From Clostridium bornimense (GTDB taxonomy: Bacteria > Bacillota > Clostridia > Clostridiales > Clostridiaceae), in assembly GCF_018917145.1 (NCBI RefSeq), contig NZ_JAHLOD010000007.1, forward strand, positions 1 to 64,000: a stretch of DNA of 64,000 nucleotides. The letters run 5' to 3'. The notes under the pieces are model-generated. The model did no database searches and was not told the origin of the DNA. It worked only from the letters and a program-made list of their open reading frames with translations. Below, in pieces: positions 42,619 to 52,049 of this stretch; position 1 is the stretch's first letter, and each line of letters opens with the position of its first letter. The position numbers were made by a program, and so were the translations under genes.

Positions 42619-43110
42619 ATGAAGATACATATTATCGGAGGAAGTGGTACAGGAAAATCATATATTGCTGACATATTATCAAAGCAGTTTAAAGTACCGC
42701 ATTTTGATTTAGATGATATCTTTTGGGATAATAATTCGCAGTATTATGGTATTAAGATGCCTATTAACAGAAGGACAAAATCACTTGAAAAAATCCTTCA
42801 GGAGGAAAATTGGATTATTGAAGGCGTATATTACAAGTGGTTAGAAGATAGCTTTAAGAAAGCCGATTATATATTTATTTTAAATGTTTCGACATGGGTA
42901 TATAAGTATAGAATTATTTTACGTTTTCTAAAAAGGAAAGTAGGTATTACTAAAGGGAAAAAGGAAACAATAGAATCCTTAATTAAATTAATAAAATGGA
43001 CGGATAATTATAATAAGGAAACAATACCTAAGATAATTGATTTTTTGGAGCCATATAAAAAGAAAGTTATAGTGTTAGAAAGTGCAATTGATATTTTGAA
43101 ATATACGTGA
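42619..43110 (+). CDS. small P-loop kinase (FlaR/topology-modulation type)
   Basis: A 163-residue cytosolic NTPase. GGSGTGKS (residues 7-14) is the P-loop, followed by FDLDDIFWDN and EENWIIEGVYYKWLEDSF, as in adenylate-kinase-like proteins annotated as topology modulation or shikimate kinase-like. Substrate unknown. The ATG has CTGGAGGAACG upstream. The stop TGA lies inside the palindrome ATATACGTGACGTATAT. Confidence 0.8.
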   Translation: MKIHIIGGSGTGKSYIADILSKQFKVPHFDLDDIFWDNNSQYYGIKMPINRRTKSLEKILQEENWIIEGVYYKWLEDSFKKADYIFILNVSTWVYKYRIILRFLKRKVGITKGKKETIESLIKLIKWTDNYNKETIPKIIDFLEPYKKKVIVLESAIDILKYT

Positions 43111-43117
43111 CGTATAT
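43101..43117. repeat. TACGTGACGTA palindrome overlapping a stop codon
   Basis: ATATACGT-G-ACGTATAT, 17 bp, perfect. The kinase gene's TGA is the central part, so the element has replaced or defined the gene end. Confidence 0.75.
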
Positions 43118-43177
43118 AGGAAAGGGGTATTAAAAGAGTAAAAGAAAAACTTAATATAAGATTATAACTAGGGTTAA

Positions 43178-43229
43178 AATAGACTCTTGTTCAAAAGTTG
43201 AAATATGTGGACAAGAGTCTATTTTTTTA
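43178..43229. terminator. bidirectional terminator
   Basis: AATAGACTCTTGT pairs with ACAAGAGTCTATT around a 20-nt loop, T-run on the plus strand and A-run on the other side. Confidence 0.85.
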
Positions 43230-43578
43230 TTTACAAAATTGGAATTTATTTTTAGAAGTAGATAGTACTTTAAACAAAGAATATCCTAATATAATTCCTA
43301 TAACATTGAAAATCACATCGTCTATATCTACTGATCGAAATCCTAAATATAAGATATTTTCTATAAGTTGCAATATCTCTATTGATAAAGAAGTAATTAA
43401 TCCAATGAGAAAAATTTTCTTCAAATTTCTTAAGTTTGTCCACAATATAGGTAAAAGTAAACCTAATGGTAATAAAAGTATATTGCTTACCTTTCTTTTT
43501 ATGTATAACTAGATTAAGTAGGAATATAAAGATAAATAGTGGAAGACTTAGTATAAAAAAGTTATTTGAATCAATCAT
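43227..43578 (-). pseudogene. VanZ-like membrane protein, frameshifted
   Basis: The start MIDSNNFFILSLPLFIFIFL and the first helix are in one frame. After KKKGKQYT (about 43490) the sequence continues sensibly only in another frame, LLLPLGLLLPILWTNLRNLK, and ends with ITSLSIEILQLIENILYLGF and RSVDIDDVIFNVIGIILGYS, the VanZ signature (Glu and the R-S-x-D-x-D-D motif). One frameshift thus splits a normal-sized VanZ gene. VanZ-like proteins are linked to teicoplanin resistance; a sequencing error would restore the gene. Confidence 0.75.
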
Positions 43579-43688
43579 TGTTACAGTGCTCCTTTTAATT
43601 ATTAATTGATGGTTTTGTTATAGTTTATCATAGTATTAAATTTTAATGAATAAGAATATATTAGAGAAATATATAAATTTTAATTAAA

Positions 43689-43702
43689 GTAACGTATGTT
43701 AC
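43689..43702. promoter_or_regulatory. GTAAC-N4-GTTAC palindrome, possible HcpR site
   Basis: GTAACGTATGTTAC is a perfect inverted repeat 150 nt before hcp. I recall GTAAC-N4-GTTAC as the site predicted for clostridial HcpR, a CRP/FNR-type nitrosative stress regulator of hcp. The regulator gene is not in this window. Confidence 0.5.
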
Positions 43703-43814
43703 AGAATGAAATGCACTAATGATGTAAGATAAACACGTAAGTTGTGGCGAAGACATAAAGCAATTTAAAGAATTATTTATGATTTGCTATGACGAAATAT
43801 AAATAAACATTTAT

Positions 43815-43829
43815 ATGGTAATATACCAT
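43815..43829. promoter_or_regulatory. inverted repeat just before hcp
   Basis: ATGGTA-ATA-TACCAT, ending about 8 nt before the AAAGGAG ribosome binding site; may be an operator overlapping the promoter or leader. Confidence 0.3.
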
Positions 43830-43851
43830 TGAAATAAAGGAGATAATAACT

Positions 43852-45765
43852 ATGAGCAACATGATGTTTTGTATGCAATGCCAAGAAACTGCTGGCAACA
43901 AAGGTTGTACTAAAGTTGGTGTTTGTGGTAAAAGCGCAGACCTTGCAAACATGCAAGATTTATTAATTTATGTAACTAAAGGTTTATCAGAAGTAACTAC
44001 AAGATTACGTAAAGAAGGAAAAGAAATTTCTAAAGATGTTAACCACTATATAACATTAAACTTATTTACAACAATCACAAATGCAAACTTTGATGATGAT
44101 GTATTTTATGCTAGAGTAAAAGAAACATTATCAATAAAGAATGACTTAATGAAGCAATTATCTGATAAAGAAGGTTTATCAGCAGCTGCAACATGGGATG
44201 TAGAAGAAGATAAGAAGTCTGGGTTCTTAGCAACACTTAAAAATATTGTATCAGGAAATAACTCAGGATCTGAAATAAATGCTATGTTAAAAGAAAAAGC
44301 AGAATCAAATGAAGTTGGTGTATTAGCTACTGAAGATGAAGATGTACGTTCATTAAGAGAATTAATCACTTATGGATTAAAAGGTTTATCTGCATATTCT
44401 AAACATGCTAATGCATTAGGATATGATAATGAAGAAATCGATGCATTCATGCAAGAAACATTAATGAAATTAATGGATGATTCAATGACTGTAGATCAAT
44501 TAGTAGCATTAACTTTAGAAACTGGTAAAGTTGGTGTTGACGGTATGGCACTTTTAGATACTGCAAACACTACAACATACGGTAACCCAGAAATCACTAA
44601 AGTTAATATCGGTGTAGGTAAAAACCCTGGTATCTTAGTATCTGGTCATGACCTTGCAGATATTGAACAATTATTAATTCAAACAGAAGGAACTGGTGTA
44701 GATGTGTATACTCATTCTGAAATGTTACCAGCTCACTACTATCCAAAATTAAAGAAATACAAGCACTTAGTAGGTAACTACGGTAATGCTTGGTGGAAGC
44801 AAAAAGAAGAGTTTGAAAGTTTCAATGGACCAATCTTAATGACTACAAACTGTATCGTTCCACCAAAAGATTCTTACAAAAATAGAATGTTTACTACAGG
44901 GGCAGCAGGTTATGCTGGATGCAAACACATTGAAGGTGAAGCAGGAAGCAAAAAAGATTTCTCTGAAATCATCGCATTAGCTAAAAGATGTGAAGCTCCA
45001 ACAGAAATCGAAAGTGGAGAAATCGTTGGTGGATTTGCTCATGAGCAAGTATTTGCTTTAGCAGATACAGTTGTTGAAGCTGTAAAATCTGGTGCAATTA
45101 AAAAATTCGTAGTTATGGCTGGTTGCGATGGTAGAGCAACAAAACGTAATTACTATACTGAATTTGCAAAAGCTCTTCCAAAAGATACAGTAATTTTAAC
45201 TGCAGGATGTGCAAAATATAAATATAACAAATTAGATCTAGGAGATATCGGTGGTATTCCAAGAGTATTAGATGCAGGACAATGTAATGATTCTTACTCA
45301 TTAGCTTTAATAGCTCTTAAGTTAAAAGAAATATTCGGTCTTGAAGAAATCAACGAATTACCAATCATTTATAACATTGCTTGGTATGAACAAAAAGCTG
45401 TTATCGTATTATTAAGCTTATTATACCTTGGAGTAAAAGAAATTCACTTAGGACCAACACTTCCAGCATTCCTTTCTCCAAATGTAGCTAATGTATTAGT
45501 AGAAAACTTTGGTATCGGTGGAATCACTACTGTTGAAGAAGATATGGAAATGTTCTTTGGAGAAGAAGTAAAGGCACAAGATGGAGAAATATCTAAAGAT
45601 ATGATAATTGGTGATATCGTAAAGAAGAATCCTGAAAATGCTGATATATTAATGGCTGCAGGAATGCACTGCCTTGGATGTCCATCTTCACAAGCTGAAA
45701 CATTAGAAGAAGCTTGTATGGTTCATGGACTAGATGTAAATGAACTTTTAGCAAAATTAAAATAA
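43852..45765 (+). CDS. hcp: hybrid-cluster protein with C-terminal DUF1858 domain
   Basis: A 637-residue cytosolic Fe-S protein, nitric oxide or hydroxylamine reductase, used under nitrosative stress. Cys7, Cys10, Cys19 and Cys25 form the N-terminal cluster motif (CX2CX8CX5C). Later ligands are recognisable in [35 protein letters not shown] and [12 protein letters not shown]. From about residue 577 an extra domain follows: [20 protein letters not shown] and [18 protein letters not shown], which is DUF1858 with its C-x-x-C pair. Ordinary Hcp proteins end near 550 residues, so this is a fusion. Start: AAAGGAGATAATAACT. Confidence 0.95.
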   Translation: MSNMMFCMQCQETAGNKGCTKVGVCGKSADLANMQDLLIYVTKGLSEVTTRLRKEGKEISKDVNHYITLNLFTTITNANFDDDVFYARVKETLSIKNDLMKQLSDKEGLSAAATWDVEEDKKSGFLATLKNIVSGNNSGSEINAMLKEKAESNEVGVLATEDEDVRSLRELITYGLKGLSAYSKHANALGYDNEEIDAFMQETLMKLMDDSMTVDQLVALTLETGKVGVDGMALLDTANTTTYGNPEITKVNIGVGKNPGILVSGHDLADIEQLLIQTEGTGVDVYTHSEMLPAHYYPKLKKYKHLVGNYGNAWWKQKEEFESFNGPILMTTNCIVPPKDSYKNRMFTTGAAGYAGCKHIEGEAGSKKDFSEIIALAKRCEAPTEIESGEIVGGFAHEQVFALADTVVEAVKSGAIKKFVVMAGCDGRATKRNYYTEFAKALPKDTVILTAGCAKYKYNKLDLGDIGGIPRVLDAGQCNDSYSLALIALKLKEIFGLEEINELPIIYNIAWYEQKAVIVLLSLLYLGVKEIHLGPTLPAFLSPNVANVLVENFGIGGITTVEEDMEMFFGEEVKAQDGEISKDMIIGDIVKKNPENADILMAAGMHCLGCPSSQAETLEEACMVHGLDVNELLAKLK

Positions 45766-45845
45766 TTAGTATGTAAAATAAGCTGTTACAGAATAAGTAT
45801 TTACAAGTTGTTTTGCAGCTATTCATAAATATTTTCTAATTTTGC

Positions 45846-45988
45846 CATAATACTGACACAATTAATTGATATATTATAATTGTAGTTAATGAAATAGTTA
45901 GTTTTTTTAAATCATTTTCCTTTTTAAACATACAAAGAGACTGTGTATTAAACAAATGAGAATTTGTTTTCACAGTCTCTTTTTTTAT
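45846..45988 (+). ncRNA. repeated promoter-to-terminator element, copy E
   Basis: CTGACA, 16 nt, TATAAT (45875-45880), TGTAGTTAATGAAATAGTTA, T-run, AAATCATTTTCCTTTTTA match copies A-D. The terminator is different and stronger: AAAGAGACTGTG..CACAGTCTCTTTTTTT with an inner AAACAAAT..ATTTGTTT stem (45934-45988). The conserved part therefore ends exactly where the terminator begins, so selection or copying acts on the promoter and the 5' half of the RNA. Confidence 0.6.
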
Positions 45989-46081
45989 ATTTTTGAACAT
46001 ATTAATAGCTGTTATAGTTAAGTGGTGGTAGAAGTTATAGTAAGGAATTTGGAACACATATTTGAAAAAATGAAGAAATAT

Positions 46082-46121
46082 GCTACTATATTAGTTAGTT
46101 TATACTAACTAATATAGTAGC
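46082..46121. repeat. perfect 18-bp inverted repeat before araC-type gene
   Basis: GCTACTATATTAGTTAGT and its exact complement around TTAT, followed by ATTATTTTT. It stands 33 nt before the regulator start. It could be a terminator, a leader hairpin or an operator for the AraC protein. Confidence 0.6.
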
Positions 46122-46153
46122 ATTATTTTTAGGCTTAAGGATGGTGATATAAG

Positions 46154-47116
46154 ATGGATATAGAAAAGTTAGAAGAATCTCAAAATAAGGATATTATCGA
46201 AGTTTTACCACAGGATGATGATTGTATTATATATAAGATTTTAAATAAAACAGGAGAAACGTTGATGACAAGTTATAAGGTGTTTCCAGGAATTGAGATT
46301 GTATATAATAATGTTGATATGAGAAAGTGTTCTGTTATTTTAGATAAGAACAATTTGGAAGGAAATGTATTTGAAATAAATCATTGTCTTGAAGGAAGAA
46401 TTGAATGTGAGGTTGGTGGAGAATTTTTTTATCTTACACCAGGGGATATGTCTATTAACGTAAAGAAAAATGTTAATAATGAGACTTATTTTCCTACTAG
46501 TCATTATTATGGAGTATCAATAGTTGTAGATGCTAATTTAGCACCACGTTGTCTTTCCTGTATTCTTGATGATGTAAATGTAGAGCCAACATCAATTATG
46601 AGAAAGTTTTGTGAGGAATCAGATACTTTTATCATAAGAAATAATTCACATTTAGATCATATTTTTCATGAGTTATATTGTATCCCACATACAATTAGAA
46701 AGGGATATTTTAAAGTAAAGGTATTAGAGATTCTTTTATTTCTTGGAGGGATTTCAGTAGATCAACTATATTCAAAGGGAGAAAGATATACTAAATCTCA
46801 AGTATTGTTAGCAAAGAAGGTATGTGAATTTTTGTCTGACAATATGGAAAAGCGTATCACAATTGAATATTTATCTGAAAAGTTTCATGTTTCTACTACA
46901 CAGCTCAAAAATTGTTTTAAGGGAGTTTATGGAGTATCTATATATGCATATATACGGGTACAAAAAATGCAGACAGCAGCTCTATTGATTAAAAATACAG
47001 AAAGAACAATTTTAGATATTGCATCACAATATGGTTATAATAATGCCAGCAAATTTGCTAAAGCATTTAAAGATGTCATGGGAATATTGCCTAATCAATA
47101 TCGTAAAGAGGGATAA
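46154..47116 (+). CDS. AraC-family transcriptional regulator
   Basis: A 320-residue regulator. The N-terminal two thirds form a sensor domain (FEINHCLEGRIECEVGGEFF, cupin-like). The C-terminal 100 residues contain two helix-turn-helix units: ITIEYLSEKFHVSTTQLKNC and ILDIASQYGYNNASKFAKAF, then the typical GILPNQYRKEG ending. AraC regulators beside a pair of half-size ABC exporters are the arrangement of siderophore or antimicrobial transport loci (YbtA-YbtPQ type). It probably activates the transporter genes in response to a ligand. The ATG follows GGATGGTGATATAAG. Confidence 0.92.
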   Translation: MDIEKLEESQNKDIIEVLPQDDDCIIYKILNKTGETLMTSYKVFPGIEIVYNNVDMRKCSVILDKNNLEGNVFEINHCLEGRIECEVGGEFFYLTPGDMSINVKKNVNNETYFPTSHYYGVSIVVDANLAPRCLSCILDDVNVEPTSIMRKFCEESDTFIIRNNSHLDHIFHELYCIPHTIRKGYFKVKVLEILLFLGGISVDQLYSKGERYTKSQVLLAKKVCEFLSDNMEKRITIEYLSEKFHVSTTQLKNCFKGVYGVSIYAYIRVQKMQTAALLIKNTERTILDIASQYGYNNASKFAKAFKDVMGILPNQYRKEG

Positions 47117-47289
47117 AAATGTCTTTTTGGAGCAGGTAATATTCTATATGGAGTAGAGGCAGTAATATTCCTTTTCATATAATATTAATAGATGAAGTGC
47201 AATGAATCTACAAAATTGTATTATTTTTTTACAGACTGGTTAGAGATTCCTAACTTCATTATAAATGTTTTAAAGAGGAGGAATTAATC

Positions 47290-49068
47290 TTGAAAAAGAA
47301 ATCAGATATGTCAAAGCTATTCCAGTATGCAGGTAAATATAAGTACTTATCTATTGCTTCCTGGATTTTATCTGGAGTTAGTGCTTTTTTTGCACTTGTT
47401 CCATTTATATATATCTGGAAAATTATTAAGGAAGTATTAAAAGTTGCACCAGATTTTAGTAAAGCCGAAACCTTATCTTATAATGGTTGGATGGCGGTAT
47501 TATTTGCAGTTATATCTATGTTAATTTATATAGGTGCCCTAATGTGTTCGCATATTGCAGCATTTCATGTGCAAGCACAAATTCGTTCACGTGCAATGCA
47601 CCATATTGTTACATTGCCACTGGAATTTATGGACGATATAGGAAGTGGAAAGCTAAGAAAAATTATTAATGAATGTAGTGCAGATACAGAAACCTATCTT
47701 GCGCATCAATTACCAGATAAGGCAGGGGCAATTGCAACGCCAATAGGGCTACTTATATTACTGTTAATATTTGATTGGCGTTTGGGATTATTATCTTTAT
47801 TACCAGTAGTTATCGCGTTTATAATTATGTCTATGATGACAGGCAAAGAGATGCAACAGAAGATGACAGAATATCAAAATGCATTAGCTGAAATGTCTAG
47901 TGAAGCTGTTGAATATGTTCGTGGTATCCCTGTTGTAAAAACTTTTGGACAATCTGTATTCTCATTTAAAAGATTAAAAAATAGTATTGATAAGTATCAA
48001 AAGTGGACAATAGCCTATACTAAGCAGCTTATGATGCCAATGGTGCTTTATACCACAATAATAAATGCTGTATTTACAATATTAATTGCTGTAACACTTA
48101 TTATTTCAGAAAAAGGAAATATCACAGCCGACTTTCTTTTAAATTTACTTTTCTATATTATTATTACGCCTATAATTACTATAACATTGAATAAAATTAT
48201 GTATTCAAGCGAAAATTCAATGATTGTATCTGATGCTTTAAAGCGTATTGATAGCGTTATGGAAATTAAACCATTACCGCAATCTAATAATAATAAGTAT
48301 CCAGTTGATAATTCTGTAATTTTGGATGATGTAATATTCCGTTATCCAAATTCAGAGGAAAATGCATTAAGTCATATTTCACTTAAAATTAACCCCGGTG
48401 AACATATTGCATTAGTAGGACCATCAGGAAGTGGAAAATCTACTTTGGCTGCTGTTGTTGCACGTTTTTTTGATGTTACAAGTGGAAAGATTCTTATTGG
48501 TGGTGTTGATATAAGAGATATTAAAAAGGATGACCTTATGAACACAGTATCTTTTGTTTTTCAAGATAGTAAGCTAATTAAAGCATCTATTTTAGAAAAT
48601 GTTAGAATGGCAAAAAAGAATGCTTCACGAGAAGAAGTAATGGAAGCACTTCATAAGGCACAATGTGATGATATTATAAGTAAGCTACCTAATGGCGTCG
48701 ATACAATAATTGGTACAAATGGAACATATCTTTCTGGTGGTGAATGTCAAAGAATTTCTATTGCTAGAGCTATACTAAAAGATGCACCGATTTTAATTCT
48801 TGATGAAGCTACAGCTTTTGCAGATCCAGATAATGAGGTAAAAGTACAAGCTGCATTTGAGGAACTTTCTAAAGGAAAGACTGTTATTATGATTGCACAT
48901 AGATTGTCTACAGTTACATCAGCAGATTGTATTTATGTATTAAAAGATGGATGTGTATTTGAAAGCGGTACTCATAATAAGTTAGTATCACACAAAGGTT
49001 TATATGCTCATATGTGGAATGAATATAACCACACTGCAAAGTGGAAAGTAGGTGAAAAAAATGCTTAA
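47290..49068 (+). CDS. ABC transporter, fused membrane and ATPase domains, subunit 1
   Basis: A 592-residue half-transporter starting at TTG with AGAGGAGG upstream. About residues 15-310 are the six-helix exporter domain. The ATPase has Walker A GPSGSGKST (about residue 377), signature LSGGECQR, Walker B ILILDEATAF and the switch His in IAHRLST. The D-loop is FADPDNE instead of the usual SALD, so one of the two ATP sites in the heterodimer may be specialised. Its partner gene overlaps its 3' end. It resembles IrtA/YbtP-type importers with exporter fold. Substrate unknown. Confidence 0.93.
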   Translation: MKKKSDMSKLFQYAGKYKYLSIASWILSGVSAFFALVPFIYIWKIIKEVLKVAPDFSKAETLSYNGWMAVLFAVISMLIYIGALMCSHIAAFHVQAQIRSRAMHHIVTLPLEFMDDIGSGKLRKIINECSADTETYLAHQLPDKAGAIATPIGLLILLLIFDWRLGLLSLLPVVIAFIIMSMMTGKEMQQKMTEYQNALAEMSSEAVEYVRGIPVVKTFGQSVFSFKRLKNSIDKYQKWTIAYTKQLMMPMVLYTTIINAVFTILIAVTLIISEKGNITADFLLNLLFYIIITPIITITLNKIMYSSENSMIVSDALKRIDSVMEIKPLPQSNNNKYPVDNSVILDDVIFRYPNSEENALSHISLKINPGEHIALVGPSGSGKSTLAAVVARFFDVTSGKILIGGVDIRDIKKDDLMNTVSFVFQDSKLIKASILENVRMAKKNASREEVMEALHKAQCDDIISKLPNGVDTIIGTNGTYLSGGECQRISIARAILKDAPILILDEATAFADPDNEVKVQAAFEELSKGKTVIMIAHRLSTVTSADCIYVLKDGCVFESGTHNKLVSHKGLYAHMWNEYNHTAKWKVGEKNA

Positions 49069-50794
49069 ATTATTACAACATAGATATGCACTTTCAGCAA
49101 AAGGTGCAAAGGATATGATGAAAGCTTTTATTTCTTGCATTGCATCAAACCTTGTATTAATGATGCCAGTAGGATTACTTTATGAGTTGGTTTCAGACAT
49201 AATAAATAAAAATGATTTATCAAAGCGATTAACTTTTTATATTATTGGATCTATTCTTTGTTTACTTTTGATAGCAATTACAACTTCAGTTCAATATAAG
49301 GCTACGTTTTTTGCTACGTATATAGAGAGTGGAGTAAGGAGAATTAGTCTTGCAGAAAAATTACGTAAACTTCCTTTAGCTTTCTTTGGAAAAAAGGATC
49401 TTTCTGATTTAACTAGTACTATTATGGCTGATTGTTCAACTATGGAAACTGCATCGTCTCATTGGATTCCAGAACTTGTAGGATCATTAATCTCAACGTT
49501 GATTGTAGCAATAGCATTATTCTTTTTCGATTGGAGAATGGCACTTGCTACCCTTTGGGTACTTCCAATTTCTTTTGCCATTGTTTTATTGTCAGCAAAG
49601 GTGCAATATAAGCTTGGCAAAAAACATATGTTATTAAAAATGGATTGTGCTGATGGTATTCAAGAATGCCTTGAGACAATAAGGGATTTAAAAGCTAATA
49701 ATGCAGAAAAAGAGTATCTTAATGGATTAGATAAGAAGATTAAGGATGTGGAAAAACATGCATTAGTAAATGAACTTGGTAATGCTGTTTTTGTATCATC
49801 TGCACAAATGATTTTAAAATTAGGTATTGTTACTACTGCTCTTATTGGTGGAGTTTTGCTACAAGATGGAAGCATTGATATATTGACTTTTTTTATGTAT
49901 TTATTAGTAGTGTCAAGAATTTATGACCCAATGCAAATGTCACTTCAAAATTTAGCAGCTATTACATCAACAAAGGTACAGGTTGATCGTATGAATGAGA
50001 TTTTAGAACATCCACTTCAATCAGGAGTTATGGAACTTTGTAATAATGGATATGATATTACATTTAAAAATGTTGGCTTTTCTTATGATGATAGGGAAAC
50101 AGTACTTTCTAATGTTTCATTTACAGCAAAGCAAGGTGAAGTAACTGCTTTAATTGGACCATCTGGAGGTGGAAAAACTACAGTGTCTAGACTTGCAACA
50201 AGATTTTGGGATATTACTAAAGGAAAAATTACTGTTGGTGGTATGGACATCTCTAAAATTGATCCAGAAACATTATTGTCTCTTTATTCAATTGTTTTTC
50301 AGGATGTTACACTTTTTAATAATACCATTATGGAAAATATTCGTATTGGTCGTAAAGATGCTACAGATAAAGAAGTATTGCAAGCTGCAAGATACGCACA
50401 TTGTGATGAATTTGTAGATAAATTGCCTAAGGGATATAATACGATGATAGGTGAAAATGGTTCAGAGCTTTCAGGTGGTGAGCGTCAAAGAATATCTATA
50501 GCAAGAGCATTCCTTAAAGATGCACCTATTATTCTCCTAGATGAAGCAACGGCATCTCTTGATGTGGATAATGAAACATTGATTCAAAACTCCATTTCAA
50601 AACTTATAAGAAATAAGACGGTAATGATTATTGCCCATCGTATGCGTACAGTGGCCTCTGCAGATAAAATAGTGGTACTTAAAGATGGGGTTGTAGCACA
50701 ACAAGGTTCACCAGATAAGTTGATAAATGAAGAAGGGATATATAAGAATATGGTTAATTTGCAATTAGAATCTAATAGTTGGAAAATGAATTAG
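49061..50794 (+). CDS. ABC transporter, fused membrane and ATPase domains, subunit 2
   Basis: A 577-residue partner. The ATG at 49061 (AGGTG 6 nt before) overlaps the previous gene by 8 nt, so translation is coupled and a 1:1 heterodimer is expected. Motifs are Walker A GPSGGGKTT, signature LSGGERQR, Walker B IILLDEATASLD and IAHRM. A GTG at 49052 is possible but overlaps the ribosome binding site. Function as for subunit 1. Confidence 0.93.
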   Translation: MLKLLQHRYALSAKGAKDMMKAFISCIASNLVLMMPVGLLYELVSDIINKNDLSKRLTFYIIGSILCLLLIAITTSVQYKATFFATYIESGVRRISLAEKLRKLPLAFFGKKDLSDLTSTIMADCSTMETASSHWIPELVGSLISTLIVAIALFFFDWRMALATLWVLPISFAIVLLSAKVQYKLGKKHMLLKMDCADGIQECLETIRDLKANNAEKEYLNGLDKKIKDVEKHALVNELGNAVFVSSAQMILKLGIVTTALIGGVLLQDGSIDILTFFMYLLVVSRIYDPMQMSLQNLAAITSTKVQVDRMNEILEHPLQSGVMELCNNGYDITFKNVGFSYDDRETVLSNVSFTAKQGEVTALIGPSGGGKTTVSRLATRFWDITKGKITVGGMDISKIDPETLLSLYSIVFQDVTLFNNTIMENIRIGRKDATDKEVLQAARYAHCDEFVDKLPKGYNTMIGENGSELSGGERQRISIARAFLKDAPIILLDEATASLDVDNETLIQNSISKLIRNKTVMIIAHRMRTVASADKIVVLKDGVVAQQGSPDKLINEEGIYKNMVNLQLESNSWKMN

Positions 50795-50810
50795 AGGTTT
50801 TACAAAAGTG

Positions 50811-50855
50811 AGAGGTAGTAAACCAGGATTATGGGTTATTACCTCTTATTTTTAT
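50811..50855 (+). terminator. terminator of the AraC/ABC cluster
   Basis: AGAGGTAGTAA pairs with TTATTACCTCT, then TATTTTTATG. Confidence 0.85.
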
Positions 50856-51037
50856 GTTCTAATAGCTTCAATAAATTATGTTATAATATGAACTATAGAA
50901 AATTTTGTAAATAATTAGAATTTATATATATGGAGGTAATACTGAAAAGAATATTAAAATTAATATGACATACTAATGTCAAATTTACTTTACTACAATT
51001 TACTTATAAATAACAAGTTAGAAAGGAATTATATTGT

Positions 51038-51910
51038 ATGCATGAGATTATGGCAAAGGGAATTCTTTCGAGTAAAAATGGAATGAATGTATATAGGGGT
51101 TGTAGTCATGGATGTATTTACTGTGATTCAAGAAGTCATTGTTATGGAATGGATCATAAGTTTGAAGATATTGAAGTTAAGGTAAATGCACCAGAGTTAT
51201 TAGAAGAAAGTTTAAAAAGAAAGAGAAATAAATGCATTATTGGTACTGGAGCAATGACTGATCCTTATATTCATTTAGAGGAAAAAATTAAAAATACACG
51301 AAAATGTTTAGAGGTTATTGAGAAGTATGGTTTTGGAGTAGCAATTCATACTAAGTCTAATAGAATACTAAGGGATTTAGATTTACTAAAAAAAATTAAT
51401 AAAAAAAGTAAATGTGTTGTACAAATGACATTAACCACCTACGATGAAGGATTATGCAAAGTTATTGAGCCTAATGTTTCAACTACAAAGGAGAGAGTTG
51501 AGGTATTAAAAATAATGAGAGATAATGGCATACCAACAGTGGTTTGGCTAACACCTATTTTGCCATATATAAATGATACAGAAGAAAATATAAGGGGAAT
51601 ATTAGATTATTGTATAGAAGCTAAAGTAAAAGGGATAGTTATTTTTAATATGGGGCTTACTTTAAGGGATGGTAATCGTCAATATTTTTATAAGATGTTA
51701 GATTTATATTTTAAAGGTTTGAAAGAAAGATACATAAGAGAATATGGAAATAGATATGAAATAGTAAGTAAAAAAAATAATCACTTGATGAAGATTCTAA
51801 GAGAAACTTGCTATAAGAATAATATAATCTGTGATATAAATGAGGTTTTTAAATATATGAGAACTTTGGAAGAAGATAAAACGAATGTACAGTTAAAGTT
51901 TGATATATGA
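51038..51910 (+). CDS. SPL-family radical SAM protein
   Basis: A 290-residue enzyme with a 4Fe-4S cluster bound by Cys22, Cys26 and Cys29 in VYRGCSHGCIYCDSRS. The core continues with CIIGTGAMTDPYIHLEEKIK, IHTKSNRILRDLDLL and WLTPILPYINDTEENIRGIL. Proteins of this set are distant relatives of spore photoproduct lyase, annotated SPL-family; the reaction is not known. A dead relative occupies 7966-8493. The ATG follows AAAGGAATTATATTGT, and the gene stands alone. Confidence 0.88.
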   Translation: MHEIMAKGILSSKNGMNVYRGCSHGCIYCDSRSHCYGMDHKFEDIEVKVNAPELLEESLKRKRNKCIIGTGAMTDPYIHLEEKIKNTRKCLEVIEKYGFGVAIHTKSNRILRDLDLLKKINKKSKCVVQMTLTTYDEGLCKVIEPNVSTTKERVEVLKIMRDNGIPTVVWLTPILPYINDTEENIRGILDYCIEAKVKGIVIFNMGLTLRDGNRQYFYKMLDLYFKGLKERYIREYGNRYEIVSKKNNHLMKILRETCYKNNIICDINEVFKYMRTLEEDKTNVQLKFDI

Positions 51911-52049
51911 ATCAATTATACCTCTGCGTTGTGATTATATAACAAAAATGTTAATATATATACAAAAGTATATACGATTTCTAGATAAAATTATTCCGTG
52001 GGAAATAATTTGAGATTTTGTAAAAATCATAGGAATAGTGGAGGATATT

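Noticed and set aside
43198-43512. Plus-strand ORF of 104 codons
   Set aside because: It lies opposite the VanZ-like remnant and begins in a terminator; the minus-strand frames show the VanZ motif, the plus strand nothing.
47117-47289. GGTAATATTC and GTAATATTCC as a terminator behind the AraC gene
   Set aside because: The two blocks are direct, not inverted, repeats, so they cannot pair.
51987-52010. Inverted repeat AAATTATT..AATAATTT before the flippase gene
   Set aside because: AT-only arms without a T-run; inverted repeats of this kind are expected often in such AT-rich DNA.
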